Source: Idiomarina sp.
GTDB taxonomy: Bacteria; Pseudomonadota; Gammaproteobacteria; Enterobacterales; Alteromonadaceae
Assembly (NCBI GenBank): GCA_020831965.1
Contig: JAFIFP010000001.1
Coordinates: 62,001 to 126,000, forward strand
DNA length: 64,000 bases
Direction: 5' to 3'
The notes under the pieces are model-generated. The model did no database searches and was not told where the DNA came from. It was given only the letters and a program-made list of their open reading frames with translations. Positions 34,207 to 43,521 of the stretch are shown here, piece after piece. The stretch's first letter is position 1. Every line of letters begins with the position of its first letter. Position numbers and translations under genes: made by a program.

Positions 34207-35378
34207 GTCACAAGCCACAACTAAAAGTACCGGCCACCTATATGCGTGGCGGTACTTCTAAAGGTGTTTTCTTTCGCTTAGATGACCTTCCTGCGGCGGC
34301 TCAACAACCTGGGCCAGCGCGAGACGCGTTGTTATTACGAGTGATAGGAAGCCCTGATCCTTATGGAAAACATACCGATGGCATGGGTGGCGCGACCTCG
34401 AGTACCAGTAAGACGGTGATCGTGTCGAAAAGTAGTCGTCCAGACCACGACGTGGATTATCTGTTTGGCCAAGTGGCGATTGATAAACCCTTCGTGGATT
34501 GGAGCGGGAACTGTGGCAACTTGTCCTCCGCTGTTGGTTCGTTCGCGATCGCCAGCGGTTATGTGGATAACGTGCCGGAGAACGGTATGGCAACCGTCCG
34601 CATTTGGCAGGCCAATATTGAGAAGACCATTATTGCCCATGTGCCGATGACCCATGGTGAAGTGCAAGAAACCGGTGACTTTGAGTTGGACGGCGTGACC
34701 TTCCCTGCTGCAGAAGTGCAGTTGGAGTTCATGGACCCAGCTGCCGACGATGGTGAAGGTGGCGGTGCCATGTTCCCTACCGGAAATCTCGTTGATACCT
34801 TGGATGTGCCGGGGATAGGTCGCTTTCCAGCGACTCTAATCAATGCCGGTATTCCGACGATCTTCGTCAATGCGGCGGATATTGGGTATCAGGGCACGGA
34901 GTTACAGGGTGATATTAATGAAGATCCAGCGGCACTTGCACGATTTGAAACTATTCGTGCTTTTGGTGCGGTGAAAATGGGTCTCATTAAAGACGTGAGT
35001 GAAGCGGCTAGCCGCCAACACACGCCGAAAATTGCCTTTGTTGCACCGCCAGCGGATTACGTGTCATCGAGTGGTAAGGCGATTGCAGCGACGGATATCG
35101 ACGTGCTCGTGCGAGCACTCTCTATGGGTAAGTTGCACCATGCCATGATGGGCACAGCAGCCGTAGCCATTGGTACTGCCGCAGCGATCCCTGGCACCTT
35201 GGTGAACGCAGCTGCAGGTGGTGGTGATCGTACTGCTGTCAATTTTGGCCACCCTTCTGGCACCTTACGCGTCGGTGCAGAAGCACACGAAGCGCAAGGT
35301 CAGTGGACTGTGACTAAGGCGATTATGAGCCGCAGCGCACGGGTACTGATGGAAGGCTGGGTTCGCGTTCCCATCTAA
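34203..35378 (+). CDS. prpF: 2-methylaconitate cis-trans isomerase PrpF
   Basis: 391 residues of the PrpF/DAP-epimerase-like fold: opening VPATYMRGGTSKGVFFRLDDLP, then SPDPYGKHTDGMGG and the DWSGNCGNLSSAVG substrate loop. It isomerises the AcnD product so that aconitase can finish the step to 2-methylisocitrate. It is translationally coupled to acnD by a 4-bp overlap and is the last gene of the operon. No prpE (propionyl-CoA synthetase) follows, so activation of propionate must be encoded elsewhere. Confidence 0.95.
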   Translation: MSHKPQLKVPATYMRGGTSKGVFFRLDDLPAAAQQPGPARDALLLRVIGSPDPYGKHTDGMGGATSSTSKTVIVSKSSRPDHDVDYLFGQVAIDKPFVDWSGNCGNLSSAVGSFAIASGYVDNVPENGMATVRIWQANIEKTIIAHVPMTHGEVQETGDFELDGVTFPAAEVQLEFMDPAADDGEGGGAMFPTGNLVDTLDVPGIGRFPATLINAGIPTIFVNAADIGYQGTELQGDINEDPAALARFETIRAFGAVKMGLIKDVSEAASRQHTPKIAFVAPPADYVSSSGKAIAATDIDVLVRALSMGKLHHAMMGTAAVAIGTAAAIPGTLVNAAAGGGDRTAVNFGHPSGTLRVGAEAHEAQGQWTVTKAIMSRSARVLMEGWVRVPI

Positions 35379-35399
35379 AACTCGCCTAGAGTCGAATAA

Positions 35400-36653
35400 T
35401 CAGGTCACCGCGTTGCGCGTCTGCCAGCGCGGGTCCTGATGTTCTTTTGCTGCTAACACTTCCCCAATAGTTTCCACTGTCTGCCACACTTCTTCATAAG
35501 TGTTATAAAGTGGTGCAAACCCAATCCGCAATACGTTTGGCGCACGAAAATCAGCAATAATGCCGCGCTCAATCAGTGCCTGACAGATCCCGTAAGCGTC
35601 GTCGTGAGCAAACGAAAGCTGGCTGCCCCGATGCTCTGCTGCGCGCGGTGAAATTAGTCGAAGCTGTTCCTCAAGTTCAAGTAACCCTAAGCCCAGCAAG
35701 AAGTACTCACTCAATCCGAGAGACTTTTCGCGTAGTACTCGAATATCCACATCTTGAAATGCGTCCAGCGCTGCGTCCACTGCGGCAAGAGAAATAATAG
35801 GTGGTGTTCCAGTGAGTAACTGGCTTATACCTTCGGCTCCCTCATAGTGAGGACTGAAGTCGAAGGGTTGCGCATGGCCTAGCCAGCCGAACAGCGGTTG
35901 CTGAAACTGTTGCTGATGACGCTTGGCCACATAAACAAAGGCTGGCGCGCCGGGTCCCCCGTTGAGGTATTTGTAGGTACAGCCCACAGCAAAGTCCACA
36001 GCCCAAGCCTCAAGATGAACAGGCACAGCACCTGCACTATGGGCTAAGTCAACAATGACCAACGCACCGTGAGCGTGTGCTTTGGCGACTAACTCAGGAA
36101 TGCTAATACGACGACCGGTGCGGAAGTTAACTTCAGTCACTAACACAATCCCAGTGTCATCATTAATCTCTTCGAGCAATGCGGACTCTTCCACTAAGTC
36201 GAGGCGACAGGCGTGTTGACCGATTAGGTGTGACAACCCTTGAACCATATACAGATCCGTTGGGAAGTTGTCTTGGGTGGAAAGTACCTGCCTTTTACCC
36301 CGAACCATCGGGAGCGCTCCAGCGAGTAGCTTAAATAAGTTAATGGAAATGGAGTCACAGCATAGAACTTGTCCTGGAGATGCGCCGATTAAACGTCCGA
36401 TACGATTCCCGACTCGCTTGGGCAGATCTATCCATTGGTGTGCGTTCCAGCTGGTGATTAAATCTTCTCCCCATTGTTGCGCGGTGACTTCTGCTATTCG
36501 CTGGCGTACTGCATGGCTAAGTGGACCGAGCGAATTGCCATCAAAGTAAATGCGATCTTTGGGTAAGGAAAAACGAGCGCGAGCGAATGCGATTGGGTCG
36601 GCAGCATCACGACGCTGGGCCTCTGTGAGACACCACTTCTTAGCGACGGTCAT
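35400..36653 (-). CDS. kynU: Kynureninase
   Basis: 417 residues of the PLP aminotransferase fold. It cleaves kynurenine to anthranilate and alanine (and hydroxykynurenine likewise). The PLP-binding Lys sits in the GCTYKYLNGGPGAPAF segment, and the family opening with FDGNSLGPL is present. It overlaps the exported hydrolase gene (36650) by 4 bp, giving a two-gene operon that points to tryptophan/kynurenine catabolism. No tryptophan dioxygenase is in the window. It converges on prpF with 21 bp between. Confidence 0.95.
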   Translation of the reverse strand: MTVAKKWCLTEAQRRDAADPIAFARARFSLPKDRIYFDGNSLGPLSHAVRQRIAEVTAQQWGEDLITSWNAHQWIDLPKRVGNRIGRLIGASPGQVLCCDSISINLFKLLAGALPMVRGKRQVLSTQDNFPTDLYMVQGLSHLIGQHACRLDLVEESALLEEINDDTGIVLVTEVNFRTGRRISIPELVAKAHAHGALVIVDLAHSAGAVPVHLEAWAVDFAVGCTYKYLNGGPGAPAFVYVAKRHQQQFQQPLFGWLGHAQPFDFSPHYEGAEGISQLLTGTPPIISLAAVDAALDAFQDVDIRVLREKSLGLSEYFLLGLGLLELEEQLRLISPRAAEHRGSQLSFAHDDAYGICQALIERGIIADFRAPNVLRIGFAPLYNTYEEVWQTVETIGEVLAAKEHQDPRWQTRNAVT

Positions 36654-37522
36654 AACATCAGTTCCTGCTTCAGTAATTGAAAAAGTTCTTGTCCTGTTGG
36701 AGTGGAGGGATGAATCATATCGAAATGACCAGCCCTTTCAATCAGACGCTGATTAGCCCCCGGAAGTTCAGCTTGTTCGGGACGTACAATGAAATCTGAT
36801 TCACCTTGAAAGAGTGTGATTTGTGGATGCAGCGATTGTCCTCGTGGATTCATGCTACGAATCGCCTCGCGGTCATGACCCGCCATGGCTTGTAAACGCG
36901 CGGCGGCTTGTTCACAGCCGCTTTCACCAGCGGCATAGCGCGCTAAATCGGTAATTGCGGCTAGGCCAATGACATGGCGAACCCGCTCTTCCTCGTGGCG
37001 TGTTGCGAGCAAAGCCAAGTGGCCTCCCGCTGAATGGCCAGCAACCACAACTCGTTCGGTATCAATTGCCGGGTGATCAAGAGCAAACAAGGTCTCGAGT
37101 GCTTGTTGTACGTCTTCCAAACTGCCCGGCCAACCGCCCCCTTCATCATCAAGACGGCGATATTCGATATTCCATGCCGCGAATCCGGCTTCAGTGAGGG
37201 CGGTCATTAGGCCATGGGTGTGACCCACATTAAAACTATTCAACCAACAGCCACCGTGAATAAAGACCACGACTGGTGCTCGATGTTCTACCTCAGACTC
37301 GGTGTACTGTAGGGGCAGCCAAAGTTCAGCGAATTGGGGTTCGGCACTGCCATAGGTGATACGTTGATCAGGCTCACGAGTTGGCAAGTCGAGCACGTCT
37401 TGGAAAGACACACTGACTTGCGCATGGGCAGCCGGCCCACTAACAACAGCAGTAAAGGCAATAAAGAGAACGGCACTACAAAATGACAAGATAGATGAGC
37501 TTAAGGCAAGGATAGGACGCAA
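36650..37522 (-). CDS. Exported alpha/beta hydrolase, formamidase-like
   Basis: 290 residues. A signal peptide (about 1-34, ending HAQ) is followed by an alpha/beta hydrolase with HGGCW (89-93), nucleophile Ser164 in GHSAGGH, and acid/base near the C-terminus (GESDFI and HFDMIH). The HGGxW loop resembles arylformamidases that hydrolyse N-formylkynurenine. Coupling to kynU makes that role attractive. But an exported formamidase would need its substrate in the periplasm, so a different ester or amide is possible. Confidence 0.75.
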   Translation of the reverse strand: MRPILALSSSILSFCSAVLFIAFTAVVSGPAAHAQVSVSFQDVLDLPTREPDQRITYGSAEPQFAELWLPLQYTESEVEHRAPVVVFIHGGCWLNSFNVGHTHGLMTALTEAGFAAWNIEYRRLDDEGGGWPGSLEDVQQALETLFALDHPAIDTERVVVAGHSAGGHLALLATRHEEERVRHVIGLAAITDLARYAAGESGCEQAAARLQAMAGHDREAIRSMNPRGQSLHPQITLFQGESDFIVRPEQAELPGANQRLIERAGHFDMIHPSTPTGQELFQLLKQELML

Positions 37523-37726
37523 CTCGGACTCCTAGTACAACGGTAATGAAGCATGACTCAATCAGCGAGCGAGACTGCAAAAAAGTAGCTCGCAGTGAGT
37601 AAACGATTAACTCGAGGGATTTTATCCACGGGCTATACAAGATTATGATAATAAGGGGGTGGATGTATATATGAGAGAGTGCTGGCGGAGTGCCTGAAGT
37701 CGTGTCAGCATAAGGATATTCACACT

Positions 37727-38977
37727 ATGGGACAGAATAGCATGAAAGCCCCTCTACTACGCGTTTATATGACTCTGTTTAATTCGGTGGTCGCTGTGCT
37801 GCCATTCCGTTGGCCGCAATGCTATGAAGGTGTTGGCTCAACTGCTCTGCTGTTGCAGCACATTGTTCAGGCGGAGCACCAACGCGTATTGTTAGTGACA
37901 GACAATCAACTTGTGCAGCTGGGTTTGGTTGCGCCGATTCAATCTGAGTTGCAGCGTTTAGGTGCGGTTGTTGAAATCTATGACGCTGTGTTGCCCGACC
38001 CAGATATTGCGCAAATTGAAGCTGGCGTTGCACATGCGCAGAGATTGAACGCTGAGGCGATCCTTGCTGTCGGAGGCGGCTCGGTGATTGATGCCGCTAA
38101 GGTCATCGGGGCTCGCTGTAAGAGCACGAAGTCGGTGCAGGCGATGGCGGGAATGTTTAAGGTATGGCGTGGTATGTTGCCGCTGTTTGTCTTGCCCACC
38201 ACGGCAGGTACCGGGTCGGAAACCACCATCGCGGCTGTCGTTTCTGAACCCGAATTACAACGTAAGTTTGCCATTATGGATTTGCATTTAATGCCGACTG
38301 CTACCGCGCTTGACCCGGAGCTGATGATTGGTTTACCGCCAGCGGTGACTGCGGCGACCGGGATGGATGCACTGACTCATGCAATCGAGAGTTACCTGTC
38401 TCGAAACGCATTTGCGGATACCCGCGAGAAGTCGCTTGAGGCAACACGCTTAATCGCCATGTATTTGGAGCGAGCCTATCAAGATGGTACAGACTTAGAG
38501 GCGCGGGCGGGACTTGCCAAGGCGTCTCATCTTGCCGGGCAAGCCTTTACCAAAGCCGGTGTAGGCTATGTGCATGCGATTGCACATCAACTTGGCGCGC
38601 GCTATCACTTACCCCATGGGTTGGCGAATGCCATGGTGATGCCATATGTACTTGCGGATGCATTGCGTGAAAGTGCTCAGCAGCTCGCTCAATTAGCCAG
38701 AGCGGCGGGTTTAGCGTCGACTGAAAGCAACGCTCAATCGAGTGAAGGTGATATTGCTCTGGCTATGCGCTTCATTGAGAAAATCCGGCTGATGAATGAG
38801 TCTTTTGGGATTCCTAGCAAGGTGAGTGCGTTACAGGAAAAAGATGTTCCAGCAATTGCTACCGCAGCGCGCGCCGAAGCGCGATTCACTTATGCGGTGC
38901 CTAAGTATTGGAGCCAAGCCGAAGCAGAGCAAGTAGTGCGGCAGTTGTTACCGGTCAATGCAGCGGAGATTACTTGA
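37727..38977 (+). CDS. Iron-containing alcohol dehydrogenase
   Basis: I use the ATG at 37727 with AAGGA upstream; an alternative GTG is at 37679 and a further ATG is at 37742. The product is about 416 residues of the type III Fe-ADH family: GGGSVIDAAK for NAD binding, TAGTGSE, then metal ligands in DALTHAIE, YVHAIAHQLG and YHLPHG. Substrates range from alcohols to aldehydes. It overlaps the PfkB gene on the other strand by 8 bp. Role unassigned. Confidence 0.88.
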   Translation: MGQNSMKAPLLRVYMTLFNSVVAVLPFRWPQCYEGVGSTALLLQHIVQAEHQRVLLVTDNQLVQLGLVAPIQSELQRLGAVVEIYDAVLPDPDIAQIEAGVAHAQRLNAEAILAVGGGSVIDAAKVIGARCKSTKSVQAMAGMFKVWRGMLPLFVLPTTAGTGSETTIAAVVSEPELQRKFAIMDLHLMPTATALDPELMIGLPPAVTAATGMDALTHAIESYLSRNAFADTREKSLEATRLIAMYLERAYQDGTDLEARAGLAKASHLAGQAFTKAGVGYVHAIAHQLGARYHLPHGLANAMVMPYVLADALRESAQQLAQLARAAGLASTESNAQSSEGDIALAMRFIEKIRLMNESFGIPSKVSALQEKDVPAIATAARAEARFTYAVPKYWSQAEAEQVVRQLLPVNAAEIT

Positions 38978-39935
38978 GTTCCTGTACTTCTATTTCCTTA
39001 ACCATACGTTCGAGCCACTCGAGGTCATCGAGTTGATTGCCTTCAAGTTGTACCGTAACAGATGCCGCCGCAACACCATAGCGAGTGGCTTCAATCAGGG
39101 GGGTGCCTAAGTTCAGTTGGTGTGCCAAGGCTGAGACAAAACTATCTCCTGCACCCACATGGCTCACAATATGGACTTGGGGCGCTGCGAAGAACACGCG
39201 TTGGCCTGGGTGATCAGTGTGATCGCGGCTGACTAGCACGGCACCACCTCGATTTAATGTGACAATTAGTACTTCTACAGCGCCACGTTCAACGAGCTCA
39301 ACCATTTGTTGGCAGAGAGTTTCCACATCGTCGTCTTCGTTGTAACCCAGTGATGAAAACTCTTTACGGTTTAGTTTGGCGAGATAAGCTCCACAAAACA
39401 GTGTCTCTGAGAGCGCTTTGCCGGAGGTGTCGAGTATTACCTTGGTGCCTCGTTCATGAACTTGGCTCACCACATCATTGTAAAAAGAACTCGGTACCGT
39501 GTCGGGAATACTGCCGCTTAATACTAGGAAGCTCGGCTGTGGTTCGATGTTTAGCAGGGCTTGTTGGCAGGCTTGCCACTCTTGCTGGCTGAGCACGGGG
39601 CCGCGAAAGACAAAGTGGTGCATGACTTTGTTTTTGCGTTCAGTAATCGCAAAATTTTGACGCGTTTCCTCTTGTATTGGGACTGCCAGATAAGGCGTGT
39701 GGTCTCGATCAAGGAGCTTCTTCAATAGCTCACCATTGACACCCCCGATAGGAAAAACTGCGGTCGCTTTGGTACCCATGCGTTGGAGATTACGAGCCAC
39801 GTTGATCCCACCGCCACCGGGGGCGATAGAAGAGCGGTCACAGCGACTTTTGCTGTCATCAAAGATCTCATCAGTGACGCCAAACACATCAATTGCAGGA
39901 TTCATGGTGAAGGTGACTACAGGCGTACTCGACAT
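38970..39935 (-). CDS. PfkB-family sugar kinase (1-phosphofructokinase-like)
   Basis: 321 residues with the family's GGGGINVARNL motif near residue 40 and GAGDSFVSAL near 260 (catalytic Asp), plus an N-terminal NPAIDVFG. It phosphorylates a sugar phosphate, most like fructose-1-phosphate or tagatose-6-phosphate kinases. No PTS or aldolase genes flank it. A GGAG site is 6 bases upstream of the ATG. Confidence 0.85.
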   Translation of the reverse strand: MSSTPVVTFTMNPAIDVFGVTDEIFDDSKSRCDRSSIAPGGGGINVARNLQRMGTKATAVFPIGGVNGELLKKLLDRDHTPYLAVPIQEETRQNFAITERKNKVMHHFVFRGPVLSQQEWQACQQALLNIEPQPSFLVLSGSIPDTVPSSFYNDVVSQVHERGTKVILDTSGKALSETLFCGAYLAKLNRKEFSSLGYNEDDDVETLCQQMVELVERGAVEVLIVTLNRGGAVLVSRDHTDHPGQRVFFAAPQVHIVSHVGAGDSFVSALAHQLNLGTPLIEATRYGVAAASVTVQLEGNQLDDLEWLERMVKEIEVQELK

Positions 39936-40005
39936 ACAGGCTCCGGTGGACGTTGTTCAGTAAGCATAACGGGTTTTCAATTACTTGCCGTTAACTACTG
40001 TGTGA

Positions 40006-40983
40006 TTAGCGTAAAAACTCCAAAACAGGCTGAATAGAGAGCTCTGGATTTTCCTCATGGGGGACGTGCCCGAGTGTGTCAAAGATCACTAATTGACTAT
40101 GGTTTATGGCTTCGGCATAACGATGCGCATTCGCTACGGGAATTAAACGGTCATGGGCGCCCCAGAGAATCAGAGTGGGCTGTGTCAGCGTTGCTAAACG
40201 GTCAGATTCGTCGCTGACTGAAGCTTGGGCGAAACGTTGCAGTAGAGCTGTACGATTCCCCTCGCGACGGGTCATGGCTTCATATAAATCAATTAGTTCA
40301 TCGGTCGCGTCAGTTGGGTTGGCGTAGACATTCTCGAGGCTAGCGCGCACCACATGGCGAGGCAGTAATGAACGAGTCACGTGGCGTATGAGTGGCATCT
40401 GCGCTAATCGGAAGCCCAGCGGAACATGCTCTGCTTCGATAGGGAAACCACCACTGGCGTTGAGCAGAATTAAGCGAGTAACTCGGTCTGGATAGTTGAG
40501 AGCGGTCGTCCAAGCAATTCGTCCACCGAATGAATTTCCTCCGAGGATAAAGTGTTCCAGCTCAAGTGCATTTGCTACGGCCATGACGAAATCAACATAG
40601 CGTTCCACATGGTAGTCGCCGAAAGGTTCAGGGCCGGTTAAGCCAAAACCGGGCATGTCCACGCGGATGACACGGCGCTGGGGCGTTAAATAAGGCATCC
40701 ATCCCTCCCACGTATGCAGGCTAGCAGAGGTGCCATGGAGTAACAGGATCGGTTCAGGGTCGTCGCGATCGCCTTGGTCGCGTATGTGCACTTGCATGCC
40801 CTCAATAGCCATAAATTGTGAAGGCATGGGGGCATAGGCTGCTTTGAGCTCGGCGACAGGAATATCTGGCGCATACCAGCGGAGCCAGAGTCCGCTCAAT
40901 ACTAAGCCAGTCACGATCACACTCAACCAGAATACGCGCGTCACAAGGCCGAAACGATGAGTGCGCTTGAGTTTCTGGTGCAT
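40006..40983 (-). CDS. Membrane-anchored alpha/beta hydrolase
   Basis: 325 residues. A single N-terminal membrane helix (about 14-35) anchors an alpha/beta hydrolase facing the periplasm: HGTSASLHTW oxyanion loop, nucleophile Ser151 in GNSFGG, acid in GAHDRL and base His in LGHVPHEE. Motif pattern resembles haloalkane-dehalogenase or epoxide-hydrolase relatives, but the substrate is unknown. It is 9 bp downstream of the thioesterase-like gene on the same strand. Confidence 0.82.
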   Translation of the reverse strand: MHQKLKRTHRFGLVTRVFWLSVIVTGLVLSGLWLRWYAPDIPVAELKAAYAPMPSQFMAIEGMQVHIRDQGDRDDPEPILLLHGTSASLHTWEGWMPYLTPQRRVIRVDMPGFGLTGPEPFGDYHVERYVDFVMAVANALELEHFILGGNSFGGRIAWTTALNYPDRVTRLILLNASGGFPIEAEHVPLGFRLAQMPLIRHVTRSLLPRHVVRASLENVYANPTDATDELIDLYEAMTRREGNRTALLQRFAQASVSDESDRLATLTQPTLILWGAHDRLIPVANAHRYAEAINHSQLVIFDTLGHVPHEENPELSIQPVLEFLR

Positions 40984-40992
40984 GCTGCGGTC

Positions 40993-41469
40993 CTATTTCC
41001 GTTTGACGTACAAGGTCTTATGAATTTTTGCCACAATGTCGCCCTGACTGTCCAACACATCAACGTCCCACGCGGGTAATACTTTCTCACCCGCATCCGC
41101 TTGCGCCTTAATCTTCGCAAACTGTTCAGGAGTGATTACGAAGTCGGCAGCCACTGTACCTTTACCGGGCTTAATAAACTTAATGCTCGCCGCTTTATCC
41201 CACACAATATAGTCATGTCCGAGCTGGCGCATGAGCAACAGCATGTAGAGGGGATCGGTCATACTGTAGAGCGAGCCACCGAAGTGGGTACCCACATAAT
41301 TGCTGTTGTACCAGGTTTGACGCATTTCCACGCGTGCTGAAGAAAAGTCATCGGCCATCCGGGTAATTTTGATGCCCGCACCACGATAGGGGCGATACCA
41401 GTTCAGTAATAACCTAAGGCCTTGTGCACTGTTGATCCAGCGCCGGAGATATTTACGCATTGGGTTCAC
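40993..41469 (-). CDS. DUF4442 (hotdog-fold thioesterase-like) protein
   Basis: 158 residues with a hotdog-type core: GTHFGGSLYSMTDPLYMLLL and WDKAASIKFIKPGKGTVAADF. This is typical of DUF4442 / YiiD-C-like acyl thioesterase relatives. It starts at an ATG downstream of the RNase J-like gene and is followed 9 bp later by the membrane hydrolase. Its substrate is likely an acyl-CoA or related thioester; this is inference. Confidence 0.78.
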   Translation of the reverse strand: MNPMRKYLRRWINSAQGLRLLLNWYRPYRGAGIKITRMADDFSSARVEMRQTWYNSNYVGTHFGGSLYSMTDPLYMLLLMRQLGHDYIVWDKAASIKFIKPGKGTVAADFVITPEQFAKIKAQADAGEKVLPAWDVDVLDSQGDIVAKIHKTLYVKRK

Positions 41470-41508
41470 TCATGTGTGTTATTCGTTGTCATTCTGCGGT
41501 GAAACAAT

Positions 41509-42861
41509 TCAGGCCTGCAATGGAATTCGTCCAGCATGCACAGCATTTTTCATTACCTCTGGCACTGGGGCAATCACGAAGATATCACCGTTGAGCCCTA
41601 AGAGCTGGGTGGATACTCCAGCTTCTTCTGCAAGCTCTGCGTGTTTCGCTAGGTGCTCTGGTTCACCATGGGTAGGAATCGCAATTTGTGGTTGTACCCA
41701 GCTGTAGAGTTGGCGTAACTCGTCTTGGCAGGGATGGCCACTGGCATGAATTGGACGTTCGGTTTCATGCGCTTGAATCACTTCAAACTTGCGTGCCTTC
41801 AGGGCGGCAACAAGACGTTCAATCGCGAGCTCGTTTCCCGGGATGATCATCGAACTGAAAATAATGCGGTCACCTGCACTGAGTTGTAAGTCACGAAATC
41901 CGTCGTTAGCGATACGACTCAGAGCGGCTCGCGGTTCGCCCTGACTGCCTGTGGCAACGGCTAACACCTCAGACGGCGGGAGATAGCCCACATGACGCTG
42001 ATCAGCAATAGGGATATCTTCCGGCCAGAAGCCAGTGGTACGAGCGATACTGACCATATTCTGCAAAGAGCGACCAATTAAAGTGAGGTAGCGACCCGTT
42101 TCTTGGGCAATTCGACCAATGGTAATTAAGCGCGCGATATTGCTGCTAAAGCAGCTGATCACCACACGCCCGGGGGCACTGTCGACAAGTTGCAAGAGTC
42201 CGGCGTATACAGCGCTTTCGGACACCGACACACCCGGTCGAAGTGCATTCGTGGAGTCACAGACCATGGCGGTAATGTTCTGCTTCGCCATGCGCTCAAA
42301 GGGGCGGCTATGGAAACCTTTCCCGGTAATCGGTGCTCGATCAATCTTCCAGTCTGCTGTGTGGAAAATACTGCCTGCATCGGTGCGAATAATAAGCCCA
42401 TGGGGCTCTGGAATCGAATGTGTTGTGGCGAGCCACTGCACTTCAAAAGGGCCGATATGTTGCGTGTCGCCAGTAGTCACTTCGATGATAGGTACTTTGC
42501 CGTCTAAGCCCATTTGCGCCAACTTACGGCGCAGTACTTCAGCGGTAAACGAGGTGGTGTAGACCGGGCATTTAAAGCGGGGCCAAAGGTAGGGCAATGC
42601 GCCCAAATGGTCTTCATGGGCGTGGGTAATTACAATACCGGCAAGGCGCTCCGGTTGCTGAGAAATAAAGCGCGGGTCGGCTGAGACAATATCAAATAGG
42701 TCTTTACCGCCGGGGACTATAGGTTCTTGAAATGTTACCCCGCAATCCACCATCAGCCATTCGCCGCAGTGCCCGAATAAATTCAGATTCATGCCGATTT
42801 CACCTGTTCCACCCAAGGGCAGAAACCAGAGATCGTCGGGGCCGGGAATTGGATGTGAGAT
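41509..42861 (-). CDS. RNase J-like metallo-beta-lactamase nuclease, non-standard start
   Basis: A metallo-beta-lactamase/beta-CASP protein of about 450 residues, with GGTGEIGMN, HAHEDH and a GSQGEPRAAL motif of RNase J relatives. From a TTG at 42816 it is 435 residues, but no ribosome-binding site fits that start. A strong GAAGGAG (42868-42874) sits 6 bases before an ATC at 42861-42859 in the same frame. The extra 15 residues include PDDLWFLPLGG, which continues naturally into the family opening. I therefore prefer a start at the ATC. There is no ATG, GTG or TTG between the upstream stop and 42816. Confidence 0.82.
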   Translation of the reverse strand: MSHPIPGPDDLWFLPLGGTGEIGMNLNLFGHCGEWLMVDCGVTFQEPIVPGGKDLFDIVSADPRFISQQPERLAGIVITHAHEDHLGALPYLWPRFKCPVYTTSFTAEVLRRKLAQMGLDGKVPIIEVTTGDTQHIGPFEVQWLATTHSIPEPHGLIIRTDAGSIFHTADWKIDRAPITGKGFHSRPFERMAKQNITAMVCDSTNALRPGVSVSESAVYAGLLQLVDSAPGRVVISCFSSNIARLITIGRIAQETGRYLTLIGRSLQNMVSIARTTGFWPEDIPIADQRHVGYLPPSEVLAVATGSQGEPRAALSRIANDGFRDLQLSAGDRIIFSSMIIPGNELAIERLVAALKARKFEVIQAHETERPIHASGHPCQDELRQLYSWVQPQIAIPTHGEPEHLAKHAELAEEAGVSTQLLGLNGDIFVIAPVPEVMKNAVHAGRIPLQA

Positions 42862-43058
42862 AGTGAACTCCTTCGTACAACAGTTCCTGTATTACGCCAA
42901 GAATACCGCTTTAGTTTCCCCAAGGTGGATCTTTATGGCCGCGTTTCTTGTGTTCGCTTGATGAACTCAAATCACTCGCAATAATAGCACGAAGCAAAAC
43001 TTGAAATATCCATAACTTGAGCCAAGCTGTTATCATGATTTTTCAATTATTATATTGA

Positions 43059-43507
43059 ATTTTAAAGAATTTTAGGGGTTTTGGCAGTGCTGTTTATTCT
43101 GTCTGGTGCGCCGGAGCCCTTTATGTGCCTGTGATTCTAGCGGGTGCTGGGCGCCATGGAAATGCCTTTCTGCGCCACCTGCGGGCATCGATTCGATGGC
43201 GCGCTTCGTCTACACCCACATTGCCTCACCTGCTGCCATCATCAGTATTACGGCGGGTAGTATCGTGTTTTGGCTGAATCAGAGTGCGGATTTTTGGCTG
43301 CTTGTGAAATTGACTTTGGTCACTGTAATGGCTTGTATTCAAGCGGCGATGGGATTGCTAATTATTCGTGTCGAACGTGAGCAATATGCCCGCGTCCGGT
43401 TCTGGAGCCGCCTGATGTTGGTGGTGCTGGTGTTTGTGATTACCGCCATACTTTGGATTGTGTTGGCAAAACCAGCTATTCCGGAGGTGTTGCCATGGGT
43501 GTTGTGA
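43059..43507 (+). pseudogene. CopD-like membrane protein, frameshifted and without start codon
   Basis: A frame beginning near 43059 reads VWCAGALYVPVILAG and RHGNAFLRHLRASIR. The frame from 43198 (MARFVYTHIASPAAIISITA) continues the same CopD/HemJ-like protein with three further helices to the stop at 43507. They are in different frames: the junction near 43192-43198 would be repaired by one added base (CGATGG to CGAATGG). The first frame also has no ATG, GTG or TTG. I read this as a decayed copy or a sequence error. Membership in the oxidase cluster is by position. Confidence 0.6.
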
Positions 43508-43521
43508 CTCACGAAGAGTAT

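Noticed and set aside
37631-37640. DnaA-box-like TTATCCACG upstream of the alcohol dehydrogenase
   Set aside because: Single near-match, with no AT-rich unwinding region, other boxes or origin genes.
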